NCBI GenBank assembly: GCA_020310875.1
Contig: CM035417.1
Span: forward strand, 83,594,728-83,658,727
Source of the DNA: Ceratopteris richardii
Taxonomy: Eukaryota > Streptophyta > Polypodiopsida > Polypodiales > Pteridaceae
Reading direction: 5' to 3'
Length of the DNA stretch: 64,000 nt
Of this stretch, positions 27,078 to 37,388 are shown piece by piece (position 1 is the stretch's first letter; each line of letters starts with the position of its first letter). The notes below the pieces were generated by a model, which was not told the DNA's origin, ran no database searches, and saw only the letters and a list, made by a program, of their open reading frames with translations. Made by a program: the position numbers and the translations under genes.

Positions 27078-27974
27078 TTTTTTTTTTCAAGTTATGTTTT
27101 GAATTTTGTGTATGGTACTAAGTAATAAAGAGTTTTGTTCTATTGATTGTTATTAATGTTTATATTAAGCATGTGTTTTAATACTTTAATTATATAATTG
27201 ATTCATATGTGTGTATGTAAGTGTATATGTATGTGTGTGTATATGTATGTATGTGCATGTGTATGTGTGTATATGTATGTATGTGCATGTGCATGTTTAA
27301 GTGTATATGTGTGTATATGAGTATGTGCATGTGCATGTGTATGTGTTTTTATATGTATGTGCATGTATATGTGTAACTCTATGTGTATATGTGTGTATGT
27401 GCATGTATATGTGTATATGTATGTATGTGCATGTGTGTGTGCATGTGTATATGTGTGTGTATGTATGTGCATATATATGTTTATATATGTGTATATGTAT
27501 GTATATGCATGTGTATATGTATGAAACATGCATGTGTATGTGGATGCATTTCCAGTTGCATCCATGTGCATGCATGTGAATGTGCATCCATGTGGATGTG
27601 CATATACATGTATTTAAGTATATGTTAATGTGTGTATGTGTGTATATATATATATATATGCAATAATGCATGCATGTAAGTCATTTTATGTGGTTGTAGA
27701 AATGTTTGTGCATATGCATGTGTATGTGTCTGTATGGCTAAGTGTATGTGCACATGTATCTGTGTGTATATATGTGTGTGTATGTGGAGCCAATATGTGT
27801 ATATGTGTGAACGTGCATCTTCATCATGTATAAGTGTATATGTGCATATCAATAAGTGTCATTATGCTATCTAATGAAAATAACACAATTCAAATTATAT
27901 ACAAAGAATAGAAATTGTACTAACAATAGTTAGCCATACTTTTTGCTTGGTTAGCTTCTTGAATAACCTACAAT

Positions 27975-28008
<34 letters not shown>

Positions 28009-28110
28009 ATTCAAAGAGAGAAAGACGTAGAAAGGGAGAAACAGAGACAGAGAGAGACAATAAGATAGAGCTTAGGCAAAACAACAATTTTGCATATACT
28101 AGAAAAACGT
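26998..28110. repeat. CACTA 3' region: GT-rich microsatellite and GA tract
   Basis: After the end of the transposase-like gene comes a (TG)n tract at 27054-27076, TATG/TGTA microsatellite from 27185 to about 27850, and a (GA)n tract near 27975-28060. No gene is visible. The long His/Thr-rich reading frames are compositional. Confidence 0.8.
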
Positions 28111-28214
28111 CATTTGGCTCGTCGTTTAATCGACGGTCCGTGCGTGACGCTCACTGCGACGCGTTTTGCAATTTTATAGCTATGAAATTGTGTCGCCTTA
28201 ACTGTCGCTATGCG

Positions 28215-28232
28215 CCCGTATTCCTTTTAGTG
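28215..28232 (-). repeat. CACTA right terminal inverted repeat
   Basis: On the minus strand CACTAAAAGGAATACGGG, imperfectly matching the left end, with the TCA duplication directly outside. Confidence 0.88.
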
Positions 28233-28235
28233 TCA

Positions 28236-28733
28236 GCAATCCTTGCATGCCAAGCACGAGGAGCTTGTTTAAGCCCATAAAAAGCCTTTTGCAACATGCA
28301 AACATATTTTGGGTGCTTTTAATCTTCATATCCTTATGGTTGCTCCATGTAAACTTCTTCTTGTAACTCATCATGTAGAAATTCATTTTTCACATCCATT
28401 TGATGCAAAGTCCATCCTTTTGTTGTCATTAATGCAACAAGTGTTTTGACAATAGAAATTTTAGCTACATGGCTGAATATTTCCTCATAATCAATGCCAT
28501 AAGTCTATGCATATCCTTTTGCTACCAACCGTGCTTTGTACCTGCTTATGCTACCATCAATATTGTGCTTTACCTTGTAAACCCACTTGCAGCCCTATGG
28601 GTTTCTTTCCTTGCAGAAATGGAACCAGCTTCCATGTATCATTTCCATAAAGTGCTGCCATCTCCTCATCCGTACTTTCTTCCAATCTGCATTTCCAATT
28701 GCATCTTCAAAACAAGAGGGTTTAGCATCTTTT
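28236..28733 (-). pseudogene. Copia-3 pol, N-terminal part of RT
   Basis: On the minus strand: the RT entry region with GCKWVYKVKHNIDGSISRYK, then ARLVAKGYA, QMDVKNEFLHDELQEEVYM and [17 protein letters not shown], where the frame runs into the CACTA duplication and resumes at 17723. TAG/TAA codons interrupt it at several places. Nothing upstream of RT (integrase, protease, gag) is present, because LINE-2 adjoins at about 28734 and the far side of LINE-2 is not Copia-3. Confidence 0.85.
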
Positions 28734-28863
28734 TAATATAAAGGAAGTTCGGCAATAGCCTACTCTCCCGGACTTGAATTAAATAAAGAAAAGTACAAGA
28801 GAAGGGGACTAGTGCCCACGGGACCCCCCAAATCCCACAAAGCAGGGGAAGCTTTTACAGAGC

Positions 28864-31800
28864 TTAGATGACATTACAAAGAAGGTTAATTACCCTCTCA
28901 TCACCCTCATGTGGGGCCCATTTGGGTTTAAGCTTGTTATCGATCAAAAGGAGTACTTGATGATGCCTAAAGGGGGGGGATTTTTTACAGTTGACAATCC
29001 TTTTGCCAAGGAGGAACAGCGATTTCTCAATTGACCACTCCTTGGGGGAGTCACCGAAGTTGAAAGCACATCTTTCCCGCCAGATTTTCCATAGGACCTC
29101 CCCTCTGATGGCGTTCCAGAGAGTCGCGGAGCAGCCGATCGCTTCTCCCAGCAGGGCTTGCTGCCAATTGAGACGTTTTTGAAGTCTAATTCTCTTTCCA
29201 ACCACCTACCAGAGTCTGTTGGAGTTGGGGCAGGTAAAGAAGATGTGTGAAACATCTTCGATAGACCGGTGGCAGCGTTTGCACCAGGGAGGGATCCCAC
29301 AAATTTTGCTAGCCTTAAGGTTGGTCCAGATTCCATGATGAAGAATTTGCCATAAGAGGACAGACTTTTTGATTTCTATGAGGGGGTGCCAGATAGCCAT
29401 GAACTTCATGTCCCACCGAAGTTGCGTCCATGACAGGCACCACTTTTTGTTGAGGTTAACCTGATAGTCGATCGTTTCTTTGATGTTCGGGATTTTTGAT
29501 AGGCTATTCCCATTGTGCCATTTGAGACCAAGCGAGCTCGACATGTCGTGTCCCATGAGAAGGTGAACTTTGTGTCGGTCCCAGGCAAGACATCTGCTTT
29601 GCAAAGTGTTCCATTCTTCATGCGAAATGTTGATGCTAGGGTCAATATCCTCAAAGTTGATCCAGCGGTTGGTGTCTTGTTTCCAGAGATGTTTCCATTT
29701 TTTGAAGCCTTTGTTCCATAGCTTCTTGGCATTTTGAATGTTCCAAGATTCCACACTCCGGATGCCATGGATCGGAAACCAGATAGAGTCGTTTTGTCTG
29801 ATACCGGCAGCCCACTTCCTGTCTTCACTTATTCTTGTGAAGCTTTTGACTTTATTCCAACTCTTCCAAAGGGAGCACACCAGATTAGAGCCTTTCGGGA
29901 AGACGGGGATCGGGGAAAACAGCAAGGTCAAGATGTCAAGATTCTTCCAATTTGGGAAACCCATGAGCGCCAACTCATTCTTGTTTCTGAAGATCAGCTT
30001 GGCCCACGAGGCCTCCCCGTTGCACCAAGCCTTAATCATCCATTTGGCCGACAGTTTGTTAGCCATGCACCCAATGTCCAAGATACCAAGTCCCCCACTA
30101 TCTCTATGGCTGGTGCAGATGGACCATTTGATTTTAGGCACCCCCCTCCTATTGTGGTCGCCCGTCCAAAGGAAGTTTCTACAAATACTATCCAGTTTGG
30201 ACAGATCATGCTCTTTCGGTCTCCAACAAGAAAGGAAATAAATGGTAGATGATAAGAGGAACGTGTTGATAACCATAGCACGACCAGCAAGATTGATTTG
30301 CATACCTCTCCAATAGTTAAGCTTGTTTTCGAGTTTGGCAAGCACCCAGTTCCACCGTTGTTCCATAGAGACGCCAAACCCCAAGGGAATCCCAAGAAGC
30401 TGAAAAATTTGGCCCTGCGGAATGATTTGACAGCCATGATCAATGAGAAGGTCGGGCTGTGACCCACCAATAGCTCTAAAGGCGGTCTTAGAGTGGTTGA
30501 TTATGGAACCAGAGGCTTCACAAAAAGTAGCAAGACACTTCCAAAACGTCTCAAGGTTGGTACTATCATTGTGCACAAAAGCGTTCATATCATCGGCAAA
30601 AAGTCTCATGGTGATCTGACTGTGGTCATGCGGCAAACGAAGGCCTTTAATGTTACCAGCTTCCACCTGATGCTCCACCAGCCTGCTAAGCCCTTCCGTG
30701 GCAATGGCAAAGAGAAGGGGAGCCAATGGGCACCCTTGTCTAATAGATCTTCTAAGTTTGATCACCTTTGAAAGATTTCCATTAATGTTAATTTGGGTCG
30801 ATGCGTTTCCGAGAAGGGTCGCGATCATCTTGGTGAATTTCTGACTACATCCAAGATCTTGTAGCGACTGTAGAATATAGTCCCATTCTAGCCTGTCGTA
30901 GGCTTTATCAAAGTCGATCTTGAGGAAAACTACTTCTTGTTTAGACTCATTTGCAAATTCAAGACCTTCCCAGATATCTATAATGGTTTCCAAAATTGAC
31001 CTGCCTTTGATGAAACCTTTTTGGTCCTCGCTTAACCACGCTCTCAAGTGGCAAGAGATTCTGTTGGCAATGACTTTGGCGATGATCTTGTATCCTGTTT
31101 GCAGCATTGTAATGGGACGCCAGTTCTCTATTCTGTTCTTTTCCCCTTTTTTGTGTACTAACTTGATAATGCCATTGTTGAGACAAGACGGAAGCGCGCC
31201 AAACTTGAGTGCCTCTTGCCAAACCAAACGAAGAGGGGTGGCAACCACCAACTTGAAGGATTTAAAGAACTCATTAGTGAGCCCGTCGGGTCCCGGGCTT
31301 TTACCTGAGGGGAGGGCATCAATGACCTCAATGATTTCGGCTTCAGAGATAGAGGCATGAAGCAGAGAGTGAAGGTTGGGTGGTATCCTGTGGGGGGAAA
31401 CCCTAGATATGGCAGCCATACAGTCCCTTCTATGGTGGGAGAGGGGGTTTGAGGTCCCCAGGAGTCTCGTGAAGTGCCCTTCAATGATCCCAAAATTATC
31501 TTCTTCGGTATTGCATACATTGCCATTTGTGTCTAGCAATAAGGGGATCGATTCTCTGTTGTGTTTCCTTTTGAGGATACGGCACATCTCTTTGGTGGGT
31601 TTGTCGGCTTTGCCAGCCCACCACTCCTTGAAGAAAATTTGCAAATTTTTCCTTTGTATCTCTTCCTCGTATCTCAGCAGCGCTCTGATTTTTCGAAGTC
31701 CTTTCTGAGCTTGAGATTTTCCTTTGTTCACTTCCTCCTCGAGCCGCCAGAGTCTATGATATAGAGCTTCTCTACGAGCCCGCCGCATAGTCTCTAGCAT

Positions 31801-32688
31801 CTTCCTGGATCTAATCATGATCTGTCGTGACTTATCGACCGCACTTCTCCAACACTTGGCTGGGGACAAGCCAGAGGCGAATGCCTCCTTCCACACATCA
31901 GAAATTTCTTGATAGACGGAGGGGAGAGAGAAGGAGGGCACACTGGCATGGAACCACGGAGCCTTACGGATCTTGGTGGGGGGTTGAAAAGTGATGACGA
32001 TCGGGTAGTGATCAGAGATGGTGAGGTCGGTGCGTTGTGAGAGGGAAGGGTGGCCCCACTGATGAGTAAAACTCTGAGAAATGTAGCATCTATCAAGTCT
32101 AGCTTTCCTCAGGTCCTCGCCTGCTTGGAGATTTGACCAAGAAAAGCCCTTCGAGTCTTTGAATTCGACCAAATCCAAGTGTAGTTTAGTTTTGTCCCAC
32201 GTTTCTTTCTCCCGACTATCGATGACCCTACCCTTGCCCATCCATCTGTCCATAGGGTCCTCTACCATGTTGAAGTCACCACAAATAAGCACGTTGTGGG
32301 GGAGCGAGTCCAAGGAGGCCCAAGTGTTAAGTCTCTCTAACTCCCCATTAGGGGCATACAAAGAAACTAAAGTAAAACAAAAGGGAGCACTGAAAGAAAC
32401 AGCAATCCATCGATGGCATTCATCTTCAATGGAGCTCTCAAGATTTTCAAACCAGAGTTGATTAATACCGATTACCGTTCCACCGGACCCCCGCTGATGC
32501 GCCGTTGAAATCCAAACATGGGTCGAGGAGACATGTCTAAGCCGTTTCTGGAGGTCTTCTCCGTCAATTTTAATCTCTTGAATACATATAAAATCTGGGT
32601 TTAGGCTAATGTCGCGAAGCCATTGACCAATGATGATCGCTCTTGAGGGGTTGGTTAGCCCTCTAGCATTTAACGAGATGATGATCAT
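28864..32688 (-). CDS. LINE-2 ORF2: endonuclease-reverse transcriptase, one premature stop
   Basis: The ATG at 32686-32688 opens 1160 codons to a TAG at 29203-29205, after which the same frame continues 113 codons to 28864. Residues of about 1-230 are an APE-type endonuclease (SLNARG, CIQEIK with Glu38, CGDFNMVEDPMDRW, SDHYPIVI) that nicks the target. Residues of about 440-740 are the reverse transcriptase (NWRPITML, FDKAYDRLEW, RQGCPLAPLLF, LFADDMNAF near residue 697). The C-terminus is a zf-RVT domain (IPPWCKRC, HIFFTCPNS). LINE-3 is open at the equivalent of the TAG, so the stop is a lesion, probably CAG to TAG. The protein would act on chromatin by target-primed reverse transcription. Confidence 0.92.
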
Positions 32689-32801
32689 TGTCGTAGTGAG
32701 CCCTCTTTGCGGGAGGGAGCTTTGTCCTTTCTTTTCTTGGATTCATCTTTCTTTTTCACTCGGATCGGATCCCGAGTTAGCATTAGGTTCTTGTGGGGGC
32801 T
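32685..32801 (-). pseudogene. LINE-2 ORF1, C-terminal end
   Basis: Minus-strand frame with a very basic tail (KKKDESKKRKDKAPSRKEG) ending in TGA at 32685-32687. That stop overlaps the ORF2 ATG as ATGA. The frame joins the ORF1 part at 49553 and above once Gypsy-1 and one GGGCT are removed. Confidence 0.82.
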
Positions 32802-33269
32802 TGTAGCTCAGTGATGAGTAGCACCTCCTTTAATGTCAATCCGGAAAGACGTGAGGATGGTATGAAGACCTCGAGCAAGTGGCGGCACAAGTGCGTGAGT
32901 GAGAAGCACACAATCATGCACACACATACACACACACGCGCACACACGGCAAGACAAAGAGTGGGAATCAATGGAGTTCTTAGATTACTTTCAAGGAGCT
33001 CTTACTAGTTTGTTTCAATTACAATCTCACCTCAAAAATGAGCTCTCTAGCTCCTTTTATAGTTTTTGACTAGCTTTGGCAAGGTTTTTGAAAAGTTATA
33101 GGGTTGCCTAAGTGCTAGATTTGCGTGAATGCTCATACTTGCTTCTTCATGAGGAAAATTATTGGCCTATTTGCCAGATCTTCTTTGACTGCCATGTCTG
33201 CTTGTGCTATCCCTTCGCTCTGACTCTCTTCGTCTTGTGGCTCCTTCGGTTCCCTGACTGCTGCCAACA
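32802..33269 (-). repeat. Gypsy-1 3' LTR (468 bp, internally deleted)
   Basis: Identical to the 5' LTR apart from two substitutions I can see (GGAAAGA/GGGAAGA near 32845; CTATCC/CTGTCC near 33209) and the lack of a 216-bp segment at about 33072. Confidence 0.92.
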
Positions 33270-34483
33270 CCCCCCCCACTCTCGCGTCTGTCGCCCCTGA
33301 CAGACCCTTGTCTAGAGGATTTTTGAACATAGTATTGGACGACATCGGAGGCTAGGTGGTGTTCTTCGAGTCGCAAGCCGCTTGCTAGATCTGTGAGCAA
33401 ATCATCCCGATTCACAGGTCTAGGAACATCTGGATGAGGCACCCTCAATTGTTCTGAGTAAATAGTTCTCTCCACAGCAAATAATTGGAGGAGATGTGAT
33501 GGTCTGGGTATAAAGATTTCGGAGTGATATTCCCAGAATCCTGTGATGAACATCTCCTCAAATGTCTGTTTAAAGAAGGCTGGGAGGTACTTGATTCTGG
33601 CGTGCCAAGCATATATTACTTCAATGGATGGGGTGGTACTCATATCGTACACTAGATCGTGGTTTCCTGTCACAAAGCCTGCACCTGAGAAGTGAGGATC
33701 CTTAATGTTCTTAAACGTCCTAAAAGTGATCAGCATTAATTCAAATATTTTCATGCACATCTGGGCCATCACATCAGGATTATTGCGTAGCCGAATACTC
33801 CAGTGACGGATTGTAGAAATCATATAGTTGACTGTGGGGGGTCCTCGTGGAGGTGCCAGATAAACATAATTCAACCATTTTGCGCAGGCTTTGATGTCTC
33901 TGACGGCAATAGTGAATTCAGGCCAAGTGCGTCTTCGAAGAACTGGAATGTAACAAGGATTGTATTTGATAAACAACGACATGTTGTTCCAGGTTCGGAC
34001 CATTTCAGGATACGTTTCCAATAGCCTGATTCTCCAGGTGGGTTGATGGATGGACCCACGCTGAGCACTTTCCGGTATATCATCTGGACCAAATTGTGTA
34101 GCAAATGTGGGAGGCTTGCCACATTGCCGTTGAATCTCCGCATTGTAATCGGCTAAAAGTATACAGAATGGCACATACTGGTCATTATTGGTGCCGATCC
34201 ATCTATGGTGAGACATGCTTCTGAAGTATTCAGACTTTATGACAGTGTCTTCTAAGTTTGCTAGTGATTGGATCTGAATGGCCACCCGTTCTTCGTGGGT
34301 GTTCGCTATCCTTTCCAGTGTCTGAAGCCACTCAGGTGCTTCCACTTCCAATGTGTCTAGTCCCTCTGAGGTTTGTCGCCCGCCTGGCATTGGCATAGGA
34401 ACATATGGTTCCTCGTACGAATCATCGACCTCAATAGGGACCAACTCTTCTTGCTCTGGTTCGATCACTGGAGATGGCTGCCT
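33167..34483 (-). CDS. Gypsy-1 3' ORF, part c, running into the 3' LTR
   Basis: About 438 codons in the same frame as a and b. The central part is folded-looking, with WRIRLLETYPEMVRTWNNMS, YIPVLRRRTWPEFTIAVRDI and GFWEYHSEIFIPRPSHLLQL, and matches no family I recognise. The C-terminal tail is Arg/Ser/Gly-rich. The frame crosses the polypurine tract (33270-33282), encoding RESGGG there, and its last 34 codons lie inside the LTR. Confidence 0.7.
   Translation of the reverse strand, partial: RQPSPVIEPEQEELVPIEVDDSYEEPYVPMPMPGGRQTSEGLDTLEVEAPEWLQTLERIANTHEERVAIQIQSLANLEDTVIKSEYFRSMSHHRWIGTNNDQYVPFCILLADYNAEIQRQCGKPPTFATQFGPDDIPESAQRGSIHQPTWRIRLLETYPEMVRTWNNMSLFIKYNPCYIPVLRRRTWPEFTIAVRDIKACAKWLNYVYLAPPRGPPTVNYMISTIRHWSIRLRNNPDVMAQMCMKIFELMLITFRTFKNIKDPHFSGAGFVTGNHDLVYDMSTTPSIEVIYAWHARIKYLPAFFKQTFEEMFITGFWEYHSEIFIPRPSHLLQLFAVERTIYSEQLRVPHPDVPRPVNRDDLLTDLASGLRLEEHHLASDVVQYYVQKSSRQGSVRGDRRESGGGVGSSQGTEGATRRRESERRDSTSRHGSQRRSGK
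33270..33282 (-). other. Gypsy-1 polypurine tract
   Basis: On the minus strand GAGTGGGGGGGG directly before TGTTGGCAGC of the 3' LTR. It lies inside the coding frame of 3' ORF part c. Confidence 0.85.
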
Positions 34484-34486
34484 TTC

Positions 34487-34855
34487 CTATGTCAGTAACC
34501 TCTGCTGTAACTCTGCTACTTGCTCAGTTAAGGCCTTTACTTCGTCTGAGGTGGAGGTTGATGGGACACTCTTCGGTTGTTCCTCCTGTTCCTTAAGTCT
34601 ACTCTGAAGTGTGTCACGCGCTCTTTCCAAGTCATCATGGGCTTCCAGGAGATCTGCATAGCTTTCCAAAATGGTTTCCATCGTCTCCGTGGGAACTGCT
34701 TTGAACTGCTCTGGATCGATCTCGTGAGGGGAGCCTTCCATTGTCGCTTCCAGATTCTCTTCATTTTGTTTTTGCAGTCTTTTGTTCTCCTCCAGTGCTG
34801 TGGCCATATGTTTCCGTAGTAGCGCCAAGTTGCGTCTGACTCGTAGGTTATCGGC
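34487..34855 (-). CDS. Gypsy-1 3' ORF, part b (coiled coil between two TAGs)
   Basis: In register with part a across TAG (34856-34858) and with part c across a second TAG (near 34484-34486). The roughly 120 codons are almost entirely heptad-like (LEENKRLQKQNEENLEATME; later VKALTEQVAELQQRLLT), continuing the coiled coil that ends part a. This suggests that a, b and c were once one protein. Confidence 0.7.
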   Translation of the reverse strand, partial: ADNLRVRRNLALLRKHMATALEENKRLQKQNEENLEATMEGSPHEIDPEQFKAVPTETMETILESYADLLEAHDDLERARDTLQSRLKEQEEQPKSVPSTSTSDEVKALTEQVAELQQRLLT

Positions 34856-37234
34856 CTAGTATACTTCGAGCAAAGCTTCTAGTTGTTTGACACCTGATTC
34901 TGTTGATGGTTGTGGTGCCTCCAATAGTGTTTGGTGAGCCTGCTCAAGCGTTGTATAGCGTTGATTCACTTCTACATTTTCCTCTTGTAGAATGTGAAAT
35001 TGCCTTTGTAAGTTTTGGTGGTGTGTTGTCAGTTGTTGATACCGGCCGTCCAGAGCTCTGTACTCATTCTGAAGCTGATATACACATTGATTTAATGCTA
35101 TAAATATACTATTTACATTAAATGATGCTGGGAGGGGTGAAGATGCAGGGGGAGTGGGGGCGGGGATGGGAGTTGTGAATGATGTGGATGCAAGTGGAGA
35201 TGTGGGTGGAGGGGGTATGGGAGATGAAGGTGGCATGGGGGGAGGGAGCGGTGCTGTGGCAGGAGATGTTTCCATAGTGTCAATTGTTTGAGTGACAGTG
35301 TAGATGGGGATCGTGGGTGGAGTGGATGTGACGTCAGTGAACAGAGTGGTGAAAGTGGGCATGGTGACTCCCCCGAATTGGATTCCCGGAGAGAGTGGGA
35401 TTCCCATGACAATGGTGGTGGTAGTGGACATGGTGGTGCTAGTGTCCTGTGGTGGAGTGAATTGTGTAGTGCGAGGTGGGGATGGTGGTGACAGTGGTGC
35501 TTCCTGATATTCGTCTGCTTGCGTTGTCTCTCCTGGTGCTGATACATTTATATGAATTTGTTTCCCGGACCTCCTGGGACAAACGGGAACCCTTTTCTCA
35601 AATCTGTGAATGTAGGCCATCGCCTCATGGATGGCCTCATCCACTCCTACTGCGTCGGCATGAAGGTTTATGGACTCAATGAACAACTCGTCCACACCTT
35701 CCTCAGCTAGCAACTGGTTCATGAGTTTCTTGCCCGATTCCAGTGACATCTTATGCTGTTCTTGAACCAGTTGCATGGTTCGATATAGTCTTTTGATTTG
35801 TGCCAAATACGCAGGGGCACTTGCCAGCTCTGAAAGCTCGTCATATTCTTGTTCCTCGTAGGCTTCTTCCTCTTGTTCTACCTCTTGTTCCTCTACGTCG
35901 ACTTCTACCACTTCGGGTCGGGTGGGGGCTGCTGTCGTTGTCTGGGGTTGTGGTTCCTGAGTACGTTCTGTTTCCGTCTCGAGATTAGAATCATAGATCA
36001 ATCGGGCTACTTTTTCATCCGTGAGATCATTTAGAGTAAAACCCTGTGGGAATTCCATATCTGATGGGATGGGTGGGAATACCAGATTAGGCCCATCTGT
36101 GCTCGGCCTTGGTAGCCGGATTGTGAATGGCCTAACGCGTCGTGTCTGGGGAGGCGTAATTTCTGGTGTAGTGGTAGCTCCCCTTGGTTGAGCACAGGGT
36201 AATTGTACTCCCCCCCTCATCTTCTTTGATGGGGGACCTGCTGCTGAGAGTCTTCTCTGGAATTCCTGGGCGCGGGGCCATATGAGTGCCCTCTGAATAG
36301 GCACGTCATAGGCCAGACATCGATAGATTATCTTTGTCAGAGCGCAACATCCATGAAGCACATTTTTCTGCTTCTTGTTCCACCTTTGATGGGCTAGGTG
36401 GATCTGATCTATGATCCAGTGTGGCACATTGATGGGAAGGCCTTCCGTCTCTGCCAGATACAAGCTGAACCAAATTTTCTTTGGAGGCATTGTGAATCTT
36501 TCCTGGGCGGGGAAAGCAAAATGTTGCATGATGGTCCGCAGGTGAAGCGCAATGGTAGGTGTCATCGCTACCATATCCTTCAACTTATTCAGATCTTTGT
36601 GTTTCATTTGACCTGGAACCATTGTTTCCTTTTCCATGGGGATGTGCATGCCATACATGCCCAACGCTTCCCGTACCAGATTAAGGGTCAACTTGAATCT
36701 TTTAAGCTCATGACCCGGCAGCAGTGATGGCAACACAAAGGTGCTGTCGCCTCCTTTGGCCCTGCTTGGTGTGATGGTACTGATAAGATATGAACATCGT
36801 AAGAAATCCGGCTTTGGTAAGTGGGCCCTGAAATAACTGTCCACACCCGCTTTGATCCAAACTGATCGCATGACTTCGGCGTTTTGATAGCTTTCAAACT
36901 CGCGCGTGAAAAAGTGGTATCGTCCCCATTTGCCATTAAATTCCAATTCTGCTTCCCAGAAATAGGTTCCATCGCCCAATGGTCCAGCGACATCACTGAA
37001 CCAATGCGCGTGTTTACCTACTTGAGAAGTGTGCCCTTGAGGAGGATCCTGAATGGGGAGCACATGCACGGCTTGAAGTTCTTGCGGCCTTGCGGTGAGA
37101 TGTGGCTCGAGGAGGAGTGTTTCTATGTCCACAATCTGTGCACCAGATCCGGCTTGAGAACTGGTACCTCCTGCTTCTGCCATGGCCCTGCTTGCTGGTT
37201 GGTTCTGTGAGAATATAGAACCACGTGTTAACAT
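34856..37234 (-). CDS. Gypsy-1 3' ORF, part a (plant transposon-protein-like)
   Basis: ATG at 37232-37234, 792 codons to a TAG. Residues of about 70-330 resemble the putative plant transposon protein family (Transposase_32, PF20167, by layout rather than search). They are folded and Trp/Tyr-rich, with YLAETEGLPINVPHWIIDQI followed by a helical part ending RCLAYDVPI. Then comes a Pro/Thr-rich linker, an acidic stretch (VDVEEQEVEQEEEAYEEQEYD), more Pro-rich sequence and a C-terminal coiled coil. It lies downstream of pol in sense, in another frame, and would need its own transcript, a spliced transcript or reinitiation. Its function is unknown. Confidence 0.75.
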   Translation of the reverse strand: MLTRGSIFSQNQPASRAMAEAGGTSSQAGSGAQIVDIETLLLEPHLTARPQELQAVHVLPIQDPPQGHTSQVGKHAHWFSDVAGPLGDGTYFWEAELEFNGKWGRYHFFTREFESYQNAEVMRSVWIKAGVDSYFRAHLPKPDFLRCSYLISTITPSRAKGGDSTFVLPSLLPGHELKRFKLTLNLVREALGMYGMHIPMEKETMVPGQMKHKDLNKLKDMVAMTPTIALHLRTIMQHFAFPAQERFTMPPKKIWFSLYLAETEGLPINVPHWIIDQIHLAHQRWNKKQKNVLHGCCALTKIIYRCLAYDVPIQRALIWPRAQEFQRRLSAAGPPSKKMRGGVQLPCAQPRGATTTPEITPPQTRRVRPFTIRLPRPSTDGPNLVFPPIPSDMEFPQGFTLNDLTDEKVARLIYDSNLETETERTQEPQPQTTTAAPTRPEVVEVDVEEQEVEQEEEAYEEQEYDELSELASAPAYLAQIKRLYRTMQLVQEQHKMSLESGKKLMNQLLAEEGVDELFIESINLHADAVGVDEAIHEAMAYIHRFEKRVPVCPRRSGKQIHINVSAPGETTQADEYQEAPLSPPSPPRTTQFTPPQDTSTTMSTTTTIVMGIPLSPGIQFGGVTMPTFTTLFTDVTSTPPTIPIYTVTQTIDTMETSPATAPLPPPMPPSSPIPPPPTSPLASTSFTTPIPAPTPPASSPLPASFNVNSIFIALNQCVYQLQNEYRALDGRYQQLTTHHQNLQRQFHILQEENVEVNQRYTTLEQAHQTLLEAPQPSTESGVKQLEALLEVY

Positions 37235-37388
37235 CGTAATGGACAGAATAAATCCGTTGTTGTCCCCGTTACAACATTAACATGAGGTAGATGGTGAGTT
37301 AATGGTTAGTAAGTGCACGAAGACAGTGTGTGTAGTTAATGCTTGGGTAGTCCTAGGAGACTAATGAAGTTAGTAAGTGGGGATGAAT
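37235..37388. other. Gypsy-1 gap between pol and 3' ORF
   Basis: A 154-base spacer with no coding potential. If the 3' ORF is expressed from a spliced or internal transcript, its acceptor or start signals would lie here; no strong candidate was seen. Confidence 0.4.

Noticed and set aside
27203..27852. His/Thr/Tyr-rich frames in the CACTA 3' region
   Set aside because: Same composition artefact from TATG/TGTA microsatellite.
28236..28733. A host exon downstream of the CACTA
   Set aside because: The minus-strand translation contains copia RT motifs and joins Copia-3 in frame across the CACTA target duplication.
32793..33008. Small frames in the Gypsy-1 LTRs (repeated near 48880)
   Set aside because: Present in both LTRs because they are direct repeats; they include a CA microsatellite and no conserved domain.
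34353..37210. Plus-strand frames opposite the Gypsy-1 3' ORF, including Trp/Leu-rich ones
   Set aside because: Shadows of the real minus frame; low complexity mirrored from Pro- and Glu-rich segments.
33167..37234. Reading the Gypsy-1 3' ORF as an envelope gene
   Set aside because: Position fits, but I see no signal peptide, no clear membrane-spanning segment and no fusion-peptide-like stretch; the resemblance of part a is to plant transposon proteins.
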